A stretch of DNA of 64,000 nt from CADDYT01 sp035294125 (lineage in GTDB: Bacteria; Chloroflexota; Ktedonobacteria; Ktedonobacterales; Ktedonobacteraceae): NCBI GenBank assembly GCA_035294125.1, contig DATGLM010000049.1, forward strand, positions 186,001-250,000, read 5' to 3'. The position numbers and the translations under genes are program-made. Under the pieces are notes generated by a model that was given only the letters and a program-made list of their open reading frames with translations, did no database searches and was not told where the DNA came from. This document shows positions 1-9,676 of this stretch, piece by piece. Every line of letters starts with the position of its first letter. Positions within the stretch are counted from its first letter, which is position 1.

Positions 1-68
1 AGGCGTCGCATCTACAATACAAAGGCAAACTCTGGCATGGCTGTAATATGGGGGAGTGGAAGAGCGTG

Positions 69-2309
69 ATGAGGCACGAGCTGGCACAACAATTGCAGGA
101 TAAGAACGTGATACAACAGAGTACGGTGGAGCAGGCGCTGGCCCGGCAATACGCCCGGCTGCGTATCTGTTTGCAGCATATAACAGGCGATGGATACGGA
201 CCAGAAGAGGGAAGTGATGCCTGGCTCTTGCTGCATGCCCTCACCGACAATACAATAAGCATCGACAAAACGATTGAGTCATTTGAACAATCGGGTCGCT
301 GGTTGGCCGAGCAAGGGGGAAAACTGGATACCCGCCTGCAAGGCTTGCAAAAATATATCGATGCCCTCGCGCTGGAAATGCGGGATATTTTCAGCGATCA
401 ACTGCAGCTCCTGGTAGCCGCCCACTCCCATCTTTACCAGTTGCAATCCGCCTGTACGCTGGCGCTCGCGCGCGGCTACCAGACTGTGATGACCTCCCTG
501 ACCGGCGAGCGCGAGCAGATGGAGCAGCAACTGGAGCGTCGCCTTTCCGCCCTTCAGCAGATCAACGGGGCCAGCAATTCTATAATCGATCTGGATCAGG
601 CGCTGGAAATCACCGCGAATGCTATAGCGGAGGAGCTACACGCCGACCTGTGCTCTATCTTTTTCTATGACGAGGTGCAGCGCATGCTTACTCTCCGTTC
701 CACCAATGGTCCGCGCCCGCTGGGTGGGATGCATTTCACGCTGCGGCTGGGTGAGGGCTATAGCGGCTGGGTCGCGGACAAAGGGCGTCCCCTGCTCGTC
801 TTTGATGCGCTTGCCGATCCGCACTTTGCGAGCGAGGCGCGCACCTATACCACCGAATATCACGGGCTGATGTCCGTTCCCATTATCTTTTTTGGCGATA
901 CAGTGCGCCTGATCGGCGTCATCAGCGTGCAATCTGTCGCGCCTCGCGACTTCACAAAAGAGGAGATCAGCTTCGTCGAGGTCGTGGCGGGCATTATTGC
1001 CATCAACATTGAAAATGGCCGATTGTACGAGCAGACCGATGAGCAACTGCGGCGCAAAGTGCATGAGCTTTCCACAATTCACCGTGTCTCATCCATCATT
1101 GCCTCTACACTCAACCTGCAAGAGGTGCTTCAGATCATCACGACGCAGGCGGTGCATCTGGCGGGGGCGGAGCGTTCCTGTATCTTTGAACTGGATGCTG
1201 AAAAACAGGAACTCCACGTGCTCGCCCATTATGGCCTGAATAGCAACCTTGCGCGCAACTTGCGCATTCCCGTCACTGACTGTTGTGCCGGGCGCACGGT
1301 GACGACGGGCGAGCCGACAATGGCCGTTGACTGCTTCCATACCGATAAACACTGCTTCATTCATAATGATCCATTGCTCTCCGCCGATATTCATTCGGTG
1401 GTCTCGGTGCCGCTGCGAGCGAGACAGAAAGTGCTGGGTTGCATTTGCCTGTATAGCAGCCGCCGCCACCTGCCCTCGCCCGAACAGATGCAACTGGTCG
1501 TGACCTTCGCCAACGAAGCCGCTATTGCCATAGAGAATGCTCGCCTCTATGAGGAGACGCTGCACGCGCTCGAAATCAAATCGATTCTCCTGCGCGAACT
1601 GCATCATCGTGTCAAGAATAATCTGGCGACCGTCGCGGGTATTCTCTCTTTGCAGCGTCGCCGCACGAAATCGCCGGAGGTACGCTATACCCTTTCTGAG
1701 AGTGTGAACCGCGTGCAGGGCCTTGCCGCGACACACGACCTGCTTTCGCATGAAGATGTCGATGAGGCACGGGTCGACGACATCGGACGCAAAATTGTCG
1801 GTGTGGCCAGCGCCAATCTTCAGCCGCCGGGTACCCATATCACTTTCGAGGTAGAGCCTTGCCCGATTGTCATCCCCTCGCGTGCCGTTACTATCCTGGC
1901 GCTGGTTCTCAACGAGATGGTCTCCAACGCGATCAAACATGGGATGGCGCGCCAGAGTCGTGGCAAGGTCATCGTGCGAGGTTATGAAGAGGACGATGAT
2001 ATTGTGGTGCAGGTCATCGATACCGGCAAAGGGCCGCTGCGCCACCCAGCGGGAGAAGAGGAGAGCAGTGAGGGCCTGGGCGTTTCGCTGATCAAACATC
2101 TCATCGGTGACCTCGGCGGTCAGTATTCCCTGCGCCGGGTCGAGGAAGAAATGTCTCCTGCGCTGGCAAAGCCGTCTCCTGTGACAGGCCCACAAGAGGA
2201 GAGCCATGATCTTTCCCCTGTGTCTGAGCAAATTGCGCCCGGTTCAGGTTATACTATAGCGGAAGTACGTTTTCCGACGACGCTGAAACGAAAGTTTAAA
2301 ACAGATTGA
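69..2309 (+). CDS. Two-GAF sensor histidine kinase (HisKA_2 type)
   Basis: Soluble sensor kinase of about 746 residues with no membrane segment. An N-terminal helical part of about 170 residues is followed by two GAF domains (roughly 175-320 and 345-500). A HisKA_2-type dimerisation domain carries the phospho-acceptor motif ELHHRVKNNL near residue 512, and a HATPase domain has the N-box NEMVSNAIKHG and the G-box EGLGVSLIKH. By family it should autophosphorylate on His in response to a small ligand or redox signal bound by GAF. The response regulator that starts 48 bases downstream is the obvious partner. An ATG at 48 is also in frame, but GGGGAG sits between the two starts, so 69 (or GTG 66) is preferred. 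Ligand unknown. Confidence 0.88.
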   Translation: MRHELAQQLQDKNVIQQSTVEQALARQYARLRICLQHITGDGYGPEEGSDAWLLLHALTDNTISIDKTIESFEQSGRWLAEQGGKLDTRLQGLQKYIDALALEMRDIFSDQLQLLVAAHSHLYQLQSACTLALARGYQTVMTSLTGEREQMEQQLERRLSALQQINGASNSIIDLDQALEITANAIAEELHADLCSIFFYDEVQRMLTLRSTNGPRPLGGMHFTLRLGEGYSGWVADKGRPLLVFDALADPHFASEARTYTTEYHGLMSVPIIFFGDTVRLIGVISVQSVAPRDFTKEEISFVEVVAGIIAINIENGRLYEQTDEQLRRKVHELSTIHRVSSIIASTLNLQEVLQIITTQAVHLAGAERSCIFELDAEKQELHVLAHYGLNSNLARNLRIPVTDCCAGRTVTTGEPTMAVDCFHTDKHCFIHNDPLLSADIHSVVSVPLRARQKVLGCICLYSSRRHLPSPEQMQLVVTFANEAAIAIENARLYEETLHALEIKSILLRELHHRVKNNLATVAGILSLQRRRTKSPEVRYTLSESVNRVQGLAATHDLLSHEDVDEARVDDIGRKIVGVASANLQPPGTHITFEVEPCPIVIPSRAVTILALVLNEMVSNAIKHGMARQSRGKVIVRGYEEDDDIVVQVIDTGKGPLRHPAGEEESSEGLGVSLIKHLIGDLGGQYSLRRVEEEMSPALAKPSPVTGPQEESHDLSPVSEQIAPGSGYTIAEVRFPTTLKRKFKTD

Positions 2310-2356
2310 CAATGGTGTGTTGGTGGTTGCGTATGTATGTTGTGGAGGTGTGTTCA

Positions 2357-2845
2357 ATGTTTGGGACAGAAAGTAAGGCGAAGATCCTGGTAGTAGAGGA
2401 TGAGGCGTATATTCAGCAAGTGTTATGCGTCTATCTGACCTACTCCGGCTTTGAAGTATGCAGCGCCTCCAATGGGCAGGAGGCAATGCGTATCATCCCC
2501 GAATTTTGCCCTCACCTGATCGTTCTCGATTTAATGATGCAGCCAGTTGATGGGTGGGAAGTTTTACGGTGGTTGCGCCGGGAGAGCAGTGAAGCTACTT
2601 CCGGTATTCCTGTGCTTGTGCTCACTGCCCGCACGCAGTTAGCCGACCAGGCGCAAGGTTACGAGGCTGGCGCGGTAGAATACATGACCAAACCCACACA
2701 GCCCAGCCTGCTGGTTGAGCGCATTCAGGCCATTCTTTCTATGGACCCTGAGCAGCGTGCGACACGCCAGCGCCAGCGCTATGCCCAGAAGCGCAAGACC
2801 CTGGAGCGTCTTAACGCCTCCCAGAGCGACGAGTTTATTTTTTAA
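2357..2845 (+). CDS. Single-domain response regulator
   Basis: Receiver (CheY-like) protein of 162 residues. Visible family residues are the acidic pair in VVEDEAY, the phospho-acceptor Asp in VLDLMMQPVDGW, the Thr in LVLTART and the Lys in YMTKPTQP. After the receiver there is only a short basic tail and no DNA-binding domain, so output is probably by protein contact. The ATG at 2357 has GGAGG at 2344-2348. An upstream in-frame ATG at 2306 overlaps the kinase stop but has no ribosome-binding site. It probably receives phosphate from the kinase just upstream. The 3' end overlaps the convergent kinase gene by four bases. Confidence 0.9.
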   Translation: MFGTESKAKILVVEDEAYIQQVLCVYLTYSGFEVCSASNGQEAMRIIPEFCPHLIVLDLMMQPVDGWEVLRWLRRESSEATSGIPVLVLTARTQLADQAQGYEAGAVEYMTKPTQPSLLVERIQAILSMDPEQRATRQRQRYAQKRKTLERLNASQSDEFIF

Positions 2846-4011
2846 TACGTGCGCAGAGGGTGGCCGCAGCGGGTGCAGAAGCGGTTACTGACAGGGTTCT
2901 GGCCGCCACAGGTCAGACAGCTATTCAGTGGAGAGCCGCAGCGGGTGCAGAAGCGCATCTGTGGCTTGTTCATGTAGTAGCAATTGGGGCAAGGGTACAT
3001 GGGTGACTGTGGTTGTGCAAGAACGGGAGAAACTTCCGCGATGGGTGTGTTAACGGGGATGTTGCTTTGCACCGATGGAGCGGAGGTTTGTGGTGGTATG
3101 GCTGGCGTACCGATGACAGAGCTCGATTTTCTCAATTGCCTGCTTTCGGGCAGCATTTGCAGGGCCTGCTCAAGGGCATTGCCCATCTCCGAGGCGCGCT
3201 GGTAGCGCTGCAAGCGGTCTTTCATCAGGGCGGTAAGAATAATTTGCTCGATAGCCGACTGGATGATCGGGTTGATAGAGGATGGGCGTGGAGGTGGTTC
3301 GTAGATGTGGCTGTGTGCCAGCGCTGGATAGTTATCCCCCAGGAATGGTGTGCGTCCGGTGAGCGCCTCGTACAACATGACTCCCAGCGCGTAGATATCA
3401 GCGCGGCCATCGACGGTGCCGCCCTGGCATTGTTCCGGTGACATATATTCGGGCGTACCTACGCCGGCCCCCGGCCTCGTGAGTTGTTCCCTGTTGTCGG
3501 CCAGCGCTTTGGCGATGCCGAAGTCGGAGAGAATCGGGCGTCCTGTACGATCCAGCAGGACATTGACAGGCTTCACGTCGCGATGAATGACGCCCTTCTC
3601 GTGTGCATAGTCCAACGCACTGGCAAGCTGGATAAAGATAGGGGCAGCTTCCATGATATCCATGCTGCGGCCCTGCCCATGTAACTGATCCAGGCGCTGT
3701 TTCAGTGTTCCTCCGTCGACTAATTGCATCACGATATAGAGGTGTCCACGATGCTCGCTGGCATCGTGGACGGTCACAATATTGGGGTGTGAAAGGTTCG
3801 CAACAAGTTTTGCCTCTTGATTGAAGCGCCTGACAAAATTCGGGTCGGCGGCGAACCACGGTGGTAGAACCTTGACAGCCACTTCACGGTCGAGGTTTTC
3901 CTGTCTGGCTCGATAGACACGAGCCATACCACCCTGGCCCAGCAGGGCCAGGATGCGGTAATTGCCAAGCATCGTTCCGATCAGTTCGTCGGCCAGCACG
4001 ATGTCCTCCAC
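2842..4011 (-). CDS. Ser/Thr protein kinase with C-terminal double zinc ribbon
   Basis: Hanks-type kinase, 389 residues. Kinase motifs are visible in order: Gly loop GQGGMARVY, Lys in VAVKVLPP, catalytic loop HRDVKPVNVL, DFG in LSDFGIAKAL, and APE-like TPEYMSPEQ. A Ser/Pro-rich linker follows. The last 55 residues hold four Cys pairs (CPNC, CTRCG, CLTCGG, CTRCG), typical of a double zinc ribbon. There is no transmembrane helix, unlike PknB-type sensors, so it is likely cytoplasmic. It is the last gene of a reverse-strand run, 37 bases after the FHA protein, which could be its phosphothreonine-binding partner. The ribbon may recruit substrates or nucleic acid (inference). Confidence 0.9.
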   Translation of the reverse strand: MEDIVLADELIGTMLGNYRILALLGQGGMARVYRARQENLDREVAVKVLPPWFAADPNFVRRFNQEAKLVANLSHPNIVTVHDASEHRGHLYIVMQLVDGGTLKQRLDQLHGQGRSMDIMEAAPIFIQLASALDYAHEKGVIHRDVKPVNVLLDRTGRPILSDFGIAKALADNREQLTRPGAGVGTPEYMSPEQCQGGTVDGRADIYALGVMLYEALTGRTPFLGDNYPALAHSHIYEPPPRPSSINPIIQSAIEQIILTALMKDRLQRYQRASEMGNALEQALQMLPESRQLRKSSSVIGTPAIPPQTSAPSVQSNIPVNTPIAEVSPVLAQPQSPMYPCPNCYYMNKPQMRFCTRCGSPLNSCLTCGGQNPVSNRFCTRCGHPLRTY

Positions 4012-4048
4012 TGCAGGCGTTTCCTGGTAAGGTAAGGGTGAGCAACCC

Positions 4049-5347
4049 TCATCGCCTGGCGAAGACGAGGATGGTCTGACCGAGCTGAATCTTATCGCCC
4101 TCTTTGAGTGGGAAGGACTGATACTTGTTCACCATCTGCCCGTTGACTTTGGTGCCGTTGGCGCTGCCCTCATCCTTGAGTGCGTAATCGCCGTTGCCAA
4201 GGCTGACAATGGAGGCGTGCAGGCGTGAGACGGCCAGGTCTTCCAGGAAGATGTCGCTTTCCCGGCTGCGTCCGATGCTGAGCGTATCTTTCTTGATTTC
4301 ATAGATGCGTCCAGGCTCTTTGCCCTCTTCAACACGCACGTAGCCGGTAGTACCAGTGGCGGCAGAGCGCAATATCGTCTTGTCCGCGTCGTTTGCCATT
4401 AAGGTCGCGTCCTGTCCCACGCCGGGTCCGCCCCATTGCTGCTGTTGTGACTGTTGCCAGCCCGCATAACCAGCGTTCTGCGAAGGAGCCTGCGCGGGCG
4501 TAGAAGGTTGACCCCAGGCGGGGGCGGCCTGCTGTGGCGGAGCCGTTTGTGCCCAGACATTCTGTGGAACTGCTTGCTGCGCTGGCTGGTTCCACATATC
4601 CGCCTGCCCGTGTAAATCGCCTGACCCTGTGCCCGGGCCTCCCATGCCCCAACCCTGGCCGGAGCCGCCGTAGGCTGTCTGAGCTTGTTGCGCAGGTTGT
4701 GCTTGCTGATTCCATGAAGGCATGCCAGTTTGAGGTGTCGACTGCCCCCATGAATTTGCCGGATTCCCTGAAGCAGCGGCATCCCAGGGAGATGGTGTTC
4801 CCTGAGCCGGACCAGGTGTGCCAGCTCCCCACCCCGCGGCCTGTGGCTGTGATTGTGCAGGAGCGGGTGAGGAAGGTGCTGCCCAGGCGCCGGGCTGCTG
4901 GCTCTGTGGCGCATTCCATTCTGGCTGCTGCCCCTGCAAGCCGGGCGCGCCCGGCGCCTGGGCTCCCGGCATTATGGGCATGCCCCAACCTGGCTGCGCT
5001 CCCTGCGCCCCCGCTGCCCCCCAGCCTGCTTGCTGCGCGGGGTTCTGGCCCTGTCCGGTCGGCATGCCCCAACCTGGCTGCGCTCCCTGGTTCCAGGAGG
5101 CATCAGTCGCTGGCATGCCCTGCGCATTCCATCCTCCAGGACCCATCTGCTGCTGTGGCCCTCTTTGCCAGTCTGCCGCGCCACTGCTTCCCTGCTGCTT
5201 TGCTGCCTTCTTTTTCCCGCTGCTGCGGAAGAGGTAAATGGCAGCTACCAGGATAATCACGGCTATGACCAGTCCTGCTACAACGATAATCTTTGGACTG
5301 ACCGGAAGTGCAAAGGCTAAAACTATGAGTGCGAGCATCTCTTTCAT
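4049..5347 (-). CDS. Membrane-anchored Gln/Pro/Trp-rich protein with C-terminal FHA domain
   Basis: About 432 residues. A hydrophobic helix (IIVVAGLVIAVIILVAAIYLF) lies at about residues 20-40. A low-complexity region of roughly 270 residues follows, rich in Gln, Pro, Gly, Ala and Trp. The last 90 residues form an FHA domain with LSIGRSRESDIFL, SRLHASI and NGTKVNG, which are the phosphothreonine-binding elements. It sits between two Ser/Thr kinase genes on the same strand and is probably their docking partner or substrate. The ATG at 5347 is chosen because AGAGGG lies about 9 bases upstream. The GTG at 5356 abuts that site directly. The disordered linker would let the FHA head reach far from the membrane. 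Confidence 0.85.
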   Translation of the reverse strand: MKEMLALIVLAFALPVSPKIIVVAGLVIAVIILVAAIYLFRSSGKKKAAKQQGSSGAADWQRGPQQQMGPGGWNAQGMPATDASWNQGAQPGWGMPTGQGQNPAQQAGWGAAGAQGAQPGWGMPIMPGAQAPGAPGLQGQQPEWNAPQSQQPGAWAAPSSPAPAQSQPQAAGWGAGTPGPAQGTPSPWDAAASGNPANSWGQSTPQTGMPSWNQQAQPAQQAQTAYGGSGQGWGMGGPGTGSGDLHGQADMWNQPAQQAVPQNVWAQTAPPQQAAPAWGQPSTPAQAPSQNAGYAGWQQSQQQQWGGPGVGQDATLMANDADKTILRSAATGTTGYVRVEEGKEPGRIYEIKKDTLSIGRSRESDIFLEDLAVSRLHASIVSLGNGDYALKDEGSANGTKVNGQMVNKYQSFPLKEGDKIQLGQTILVFARR

Positions 5348-5458
5348 GTCGTTCACCCCTCTGAGTTGTAACGGCGCAAACTACTGCGCCGGATTGTGTA
5401 AGAGCTTTCCGTCGCGCTCCTACTTTGCGACTCGATGTGCATCAACGGGATCAACATC

Positions 5459-6661
5459 TCAGCGCAATTCAAATCGAACCTCAACGCTGCCAAAGCGAAG
5501 GATGTCACCATCTTTCAACGGGTGTTCCTCATGTGGAGTCAGGATTACTCCATTGAGACGAGTCTTGTTCAGGGCGTTGAGGTCTTCAACAGTAAAAGTT
5601 CCTTGCTGGTTGCGCAGGTAAGCATGACGACGACCAACTGTCTTGTCGGACAGGTCAATCTCCGGAAAATTGCGGATAATCGGGTCCTGACGTCCAACTA
5701 CCATTACTTCTGCGTTCAATGGAATAACCTGTCCGCTGGCAAGCACTACGATCCGTGCCTGCTTTTGCCTGGACGGCTGCCTGGGAGGATCCACGGGTAC
5801 AGATGGTTTCCCCGCTTGCATTCCCTGGACACGCTCCTGCAGCTGTTCCAACGCCGCTATAAATTCCTGCGGCGTCTGATAGCGATCTGCCGGCCTTTTC
5901 GCCATCGCTTTTTGCATGAAGTAGTCAAACTCCACCGGTAACTCCGGTCGCTGCCGACTGAGCGAGGGAACCTTCTCGTTCATATGCTTGATGACGATGT
6001 CGACTGCCGTCTCTCCCTCGAAGGGGGGGTGGCCGGTCAGCATCTCAAACAGGACGGTGGCAACCGAGTAGAGATCAGAGCGGGTGTCCGCCGAACGCCC
6101 GCTTTCCGCCTGTTCGGGCGAGATATAGTAGGCAGTACCCATAAAGACGTTGGATTGCGTGAGTGTCACGGTTTCTCGGCCTCGCGCCAGACCGAAGTCA
6201 GTGATTTTCACAACATCTTTCGCATTGATCAGGATGTTCTGCGGCTTAATATCTCGATGCACTACCCCCTGCTTATAGGCAGTATCAAGACCTTCGGCAA
6301 TCTGGTGAGCATAGTTCAGTGCTCGCCCCGCCTCCATAGGGCCATGCGTAATCAAGTGATATTTGAGATTTTGCCCATCGATATAGTCCATCACGATAAA
6401 GTAGATGTTGTTGTCGTTCCCGTAATCCACGATGCGTACAATATGGGGATCACTGAGATTTAGGAGAATATGGGCCTCACGTTGAAAACGCGCCAGTAAT
6501 TCTCCATCATTTGAGAATTCCAGGTGCATGATCTTGATAGCATAAATACAGTTGTTCTCCGTGTCACGCACAATATAGACGGTGGCAAAACTGCCTCGTC
6601 CTCGTTCATCAATGAGCTTGTATTTACCCTTGATAACACGGCCCAACATGTCGCCGTTCAT
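5459..6661 (-). CDS. Ser/Thr protein kinase fused to FHA domain
   Basis: 400 residues. The N-terminal kinase domain (about 1-275) shows GRGSFATVY, AIKIMHLEF, HRDIKPQNIL, TDFGLARG and TAYYISPEQ. The last 95 residues form an FHA domain with MVVGRQDP, VGRRHAYL and NKTRLNG. Kinases with their own FHA can bind their autophosphorylated activation loop or a partner kinase (family knowledge). There is no membrane helix. It is the first gene of a three-gene reverse-strand set (kinase-FHA, membrane FHA, kinase-zinc ribbon), with gaps of about 110 and 37 bases, so co-transcription is likely. The ATG at 6661 lies behind AGGAGAAAGAG. Confidence 0.92.
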   Translation of the reverse strand: MNGDMLGRVIKGKYKLIDERGRGSFATVYIVRDTENNCIYAIKIMHLEFSNDGELLARFQREAHILLNLSDPHIVRIVDYGNDNNIYFIVMDYIDGQNLKYHLITHGPMEAGRALNYAHQIAEGLDTAYKQGVVHRDIKPQNILINAKDVVKITDFGLARGRETVTLTQSNVFMGTAYYISPEQAESGRSADTRSDLYSVATVLFEMLTGHPPFEGETAVDIVIKHMNEKVPSLSRQRPELPVEFDYFMQKAMAKRPADRYQTPQEFIAALEQLQERVQGMQAGKPSVPVDPPRQPSRQKQARIVVLASGQVIPLNAEVMVVGRQDPIIRNFPEIDLSDKTVGRRHAYLRNQQGTFTVEDLNALNKTRLNGVILTPHEEHPLKDGDILRFGSVEVRFELR

Positions 6662-6897
6662 CCCGCTCTTTCTCCTGACTGAGTGAATGGCTACTCCTCG
6701 CGGCTATTATACATCATCTTATCTACGATGTCATGTTGCCCTTTTATATGCCAGAGCTTTTCAACTCCCTCCCCTGTTCTTCAACGGAATAGCATCCCAA
6801 AAAGGTACCTTTATGGGTAGTCTCTCCTATTTTGTCCGCTTGCGCCCTTTGAGTGGTTTCTATTATACTAACACAAAAGATGAGAAGAGGATAGAGA

Positions 6898-7686
6898 ATG
6901 TTCCCGATTCGCGGCTTGCTTCTGGATGTTGACGGTGTCCTGCACGTCAGTATGCGCCCTATCGCGGGGGCTGTAGAAACGTTGCGCTGGTTGGAGCTGC
7001 ATGGTTATCGTTTCTGCTTCGTGACCAACACGACGACGATGGCACGCGCTACGCTGGCTGCGCGTTTGCAATCCATCGGCCTGCCGATCTCGGAGCAGCA
7101 GTTGATTACGGCTCCCGTGGCGACTGCCAGCTATATCCGCCAGCATTTTCCAGGCAAACGCTGCTGGGTGCTCACCAAAGGCGACACAATCAATGATTTC
7201 ACAGGCATTCAACTGGTGGACATGCATGAAGAGGCCGACGTGGTGGTCATCGGGGGCGCGGAAGAATTGCTGACCTACGAGGCCATGAACCACGCCTTTC
7301 GCCAGGTGATGAACGGCGCTGTTCTGCTCGGCACGCACAAAAATCTCTACTGGAAGACAGCCGGGGGGCTGATGCTGGACAGCGGCGCGTACATCTACGC
7401 GCTCGAACTGGCGACAGGCCAGCAAGCATCCATTCTCGGCAAGCCCGACCGCGCTTTCTTCGCGCAGGCCCTGCAATCCATCGGCGTCGCGGCCAACGAG
7501 GCGGTCATGGTGGGAGACGACATTGAAAACGACATCGCGGGCGCGCAGCGAGCGGGCCTGCGCGCCATCCTTGTCTGTACTGGCAAGCACCAGCCCGACT
7601 CGCCCCTGCTGCAACGCATTCAGCCCGACGCCATCCTTCCTTCTATCGCCGAGCTACCGGGCTGGCTTTCAACATCACATGCTTAA
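6898..7686 (+). CDS. HAD-superfamily IIA hydrolase (LHPP/NagD-like)
   Basis: 262 residues. HAD motifs are visible: motif I LLLDVDGVLHV with both Asp residues, motif II FVTNTTTMAR, the Lys in ILGKPDRAFF, and motif IV MVGDDIENDIAGAQRAGL. The C2-type cap lies between motifs II and III, as in NagD, 4-nitrophenylphosphatase and LHPP relatives. The likely activity is phosphate ester or pyrophosphate hydrolysis in the cytoplasm; the substrate cannot be told from sequence. AGAGGATAGAGA precedes the ATG. The 3' end overlaps the convergent GNAT gene by 12 bases. Confidence 0.9.
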   Translation: MFPIRGLLLDVDGVLHVSMRPIAGAVETLRWLELHGYRFCFVTNTTTMARATLAARLQSIGLPISEQQLITAPVATASYIRQHFPGKRCWVLTKGDTINDFTGIQLVDMHEEADVVVIGGAEELLTYEAMNHAFRQVMNGAVLLGTHKNLYWKTAGGLMLDSGAYIYALELATGQQASILGKPDRAFFAQALQSIGVAANEAVMVGDDIENDIAGAQRAGLRAILVCTGKHQPDSPLLQRIQPDAILPSIAELPGWLSTSHA

Positions 7687-8202
7687 CGGTAGTTCAAAGA
7701 TGATGAAGTGTTGCATACCGCCCGACGTTCGTGTGGAAAGCTGCCGGATAGGCTGAAAGCCCAGGTGTCGCGCAAAACCGAGTCCAGCCTCATTGTGTTC
7801 CAGCACCCCGGCGCGGAGCCGCGACCAGCCATACTCCGCGCGAAAATGCGCTATCAGATGCTGGAACGCCTCTGTGCCGAGTCCCTGTCGCTGGTGCGCT
7901 CGATGGATAGTCAGCACGCCGATCCACGGCGCTCCATCATCGTGCTCTTCGAGGTATTCCACGTAGCCTACTGCCTCCCCTGTCTTTTTCAAGTAGCAGG
8001 CCAGCGTGTGTCTGCCGGGCATCATCTGCGCGATCTGCCAGTCGCGCTGCCAGCGTTGCAGGTCGTAGCGCCCCGCTTCACCCTCTGAACCCTCCATCTG
8101 TTGCAAAAAGTCCGGGTTGCTCAAATGCACCGGCAGCACCTTCTCCACATCGTGCGCCGTAATCTCACGAATAGACAACCGCTCGCTTTCGCGTTCAATC
8201 AT
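7675..8202 (-). CDS. GNAT-family N-acetyltransferase
   Basis: 175 residues of the RimJ/RimL-like GNAT fold. The acetyl-CoA pyrophosphate-binding region reads HQRQGLGTEAFQHLIAH, and the preceding strand is WIGVLTIH. The C-terminal strands (LGFQPIRQLS) complete the fold. The acceptor is unknown. AGGAGG precedes the ATG. It starts 12 bases after the ArsR/DUF2087 regulator on the same strand, so the two are probably one operon. Confidence 0.88.
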   Translation of the reverse strand: MIERESERLSIREITAHDVEKVLPVHLSNPDFLQQMEGSEGEAGRYDLQRWQRDWQIAQMMPGRHTLACYLKKTGEAVGYVEYLEEHDDGAPWIGVLTIHRAHQRQGLGTEAFQHLIAHFRAEYGWSRLRAGVLEHNEAGLGFARHLGFQPIRQLSTRTSGGMQHFIIFELPLSM

Positions 8203-8214
8203 GTTATGTGCCTC

Positions 8215-9654
8215 CTACTCCGGTGCCTCCGAACCGACCAGCCAGTAGCGCGAGCCGTCGCGAGTGCGGCTCATGAAGCGGTACTCGTAGAGCGCACGTC
8301 GTAAGGCTGCGGCATCTTTGAAGGCACTGTGCAGCAGCAGTATCTCATTTACCTCTTTTTCATTGTAGACCCGGCCCATTTCAAAGAAGCTCGCCAGGTA
8401 TTCCAGGATCAGCAGTTTGTCGCGCTGCCGCGCCGGAGGCCACGTGGTCAGCTTGCCAGCACGATCGAGGAAACGCCGTAGTTCCTGTGGTAGCTTTGTT
8501 TCCTGAATGCGCTGCGCCTCCAACCCGCTGCCGGTGCGCGCCTGCTCGTCCGCAGCGATCTGTCGCAGGGCGCGGGCTGTGCGGTCGAGGTAGAATGAAC
8601 TCAAGCGGTAGGTTTTGTTCGCGCCCTCACCGCGCCTCTCGTAGAGGAAGCCCGCTGAGACAAGCTGCTTCAGGTGGCGCGAGACATTCGACTGGCTGAG
8701 GCCGAGTTGCGCGATGATATCCTGAGCAGGTAGCTCATCCTGTTGCGCCAGCATTTCGAGGATGTGCAACCGCGTCTCGTCAGCCAGCGCGCTCAGTCGC
8801 GAGCGCAGTTCGGAGCGCCCGACCGCAGTGGAACGCAGCAGCGCGACATCATAGTTGGGCGGCTCGCTGAAGAACAGCCTGACACTTGCATCGCTTTCCC
8901 ACAGGAGCACGTTCCGCCCTGTGTGCCACGATGGTACAAGAATGATCTCCTCCGCGTCAACGGGCCGCTCCGCTATATTGAGTGGTAAGTCGCGCCCAGT
9001 CAGCGTAGAGAAGATTTCCGCGATGGTGGCCGCCTCCGCTTCGTCTAGCGCACGCGTAAACATGCCAACCTGCCAGCGTAGGGAGGGCTGCACGCGCTTC
9101 CACTCCGCCTCAAATGCCGTCTGCCACAACGTTTCGAGGTGGGAAACTAGCAGCGCGTGCAGCGCGTGCGCATTGTTGAGCAGGCTGTGTGCCTCGGTAT
9201 GCAGCGCTCTATCAAAAGGAAGATCGATCAGCACATACTCAACGCAGGTCAGGTACGCCTGCACGTCGCTCAATAAACGGGCGGTATCCGGCGCGACCGG
9301 TACATTTGCAGCATCCTGAGATGAGGTACAGCGAGCAAAACGCGCACGCAGCCGCTCAAGCACGCGATCTCGTATAGCTTCTGGCGCCTGGGCGCGCAGG
9401 TTTTTCAGGTAGGCAAGGAAGTCAGTCTCCTCATCCTGCCCCGAAACCAGCGCGTCGCGCAGCCCCTCGAAGATCAGTCGATTGGTATGAAGTTGTGCGG
9501 CTGAAAGCGCAGTTGCTGTTTGCACTACCTTGCTATTCAGCCCGGTCAGGTTACCAACCCCATGAAGCAATGAAAACGTATTCAGCATATTATATACCGG
9601 CTCAAGCGCGACCCGCACCACGACCTTCTGCTGAGACAAAGATGAATAAACCAT
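8215..9654 (-). CDS. ArsR-family winged-helix regulator with DUF2087 domain
   Basis: 479 residues, far longer than a plain ArsR protein (about 100). A long N-terminal domain of about 270 residues may be a sensing domain. It is followed by an ArsR-type winged helix (ALADETRLHILEML, then LGLSQSNVSRHLKQL and a wing ERRGEGANKTY). The C-terminus matches DUF2087 (KLTTWPPARQRDKLLIL, YEYRFMSRTRDG). No Cys-rich metal site is evident in the recognition helix. An 18-bp perfect palindrome lies about 22 bp upstream of the start, which suggests autoregulation. The GNAT gene is directly downstream. Confidence 0.85.
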   Translation of the reverse strand: MVYSSLSQQKVVVRVALEPVYNMLNTFSLLHGVGNLTGLNSKVVQTATALSAAQLHTNRLIFEGLRDALVSGQDEETDFLAYLKNLRAQAPEAIRDRVLERLRARFARCTSSQDAANVPVAPDTARLLSDVQAYLTCVEYVLIDLPFDRALHTEAHSLLNNAHALHALLVSHLETLWQTAFEAEWKRVQPSLRWQVGMFTRALDEAEAATIAEIFSTLTGRDLPLNIAERPVDAEEIILVPSWHTGRNVLLWESDASVRLFFSEPPNYDVALLRSTAVGRSELRSRLSALADETRLHILEMLAQQDELPAQDIIAQLGLSQSNVSRHLKQLVSAGFLYERRGEGANKTYRLSSFYLDRTARALRQIAADEQARTGSGLEAQRIQETKLPQELRRFLDRAGKLTTWPPARQRDKLLILEYLASFFEMGRVYNEKEVNEILLLHSAFKDAAALRRALYEYRFMSRTRDGSRYWLVGSEAPE

Positions 9655-9676
9655 TGAAATCCTCGCTTTTCCTGAT

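Noticed and set aside
1089..2231. Long reverse-strand open frame (380 codons) opposite the histidine kinase
   Set aside because: Antisense of a gene with clear kinase motifs; no ribosome-binding site and no family resemblance. GC-rich codon use commonly leaves such frames open.
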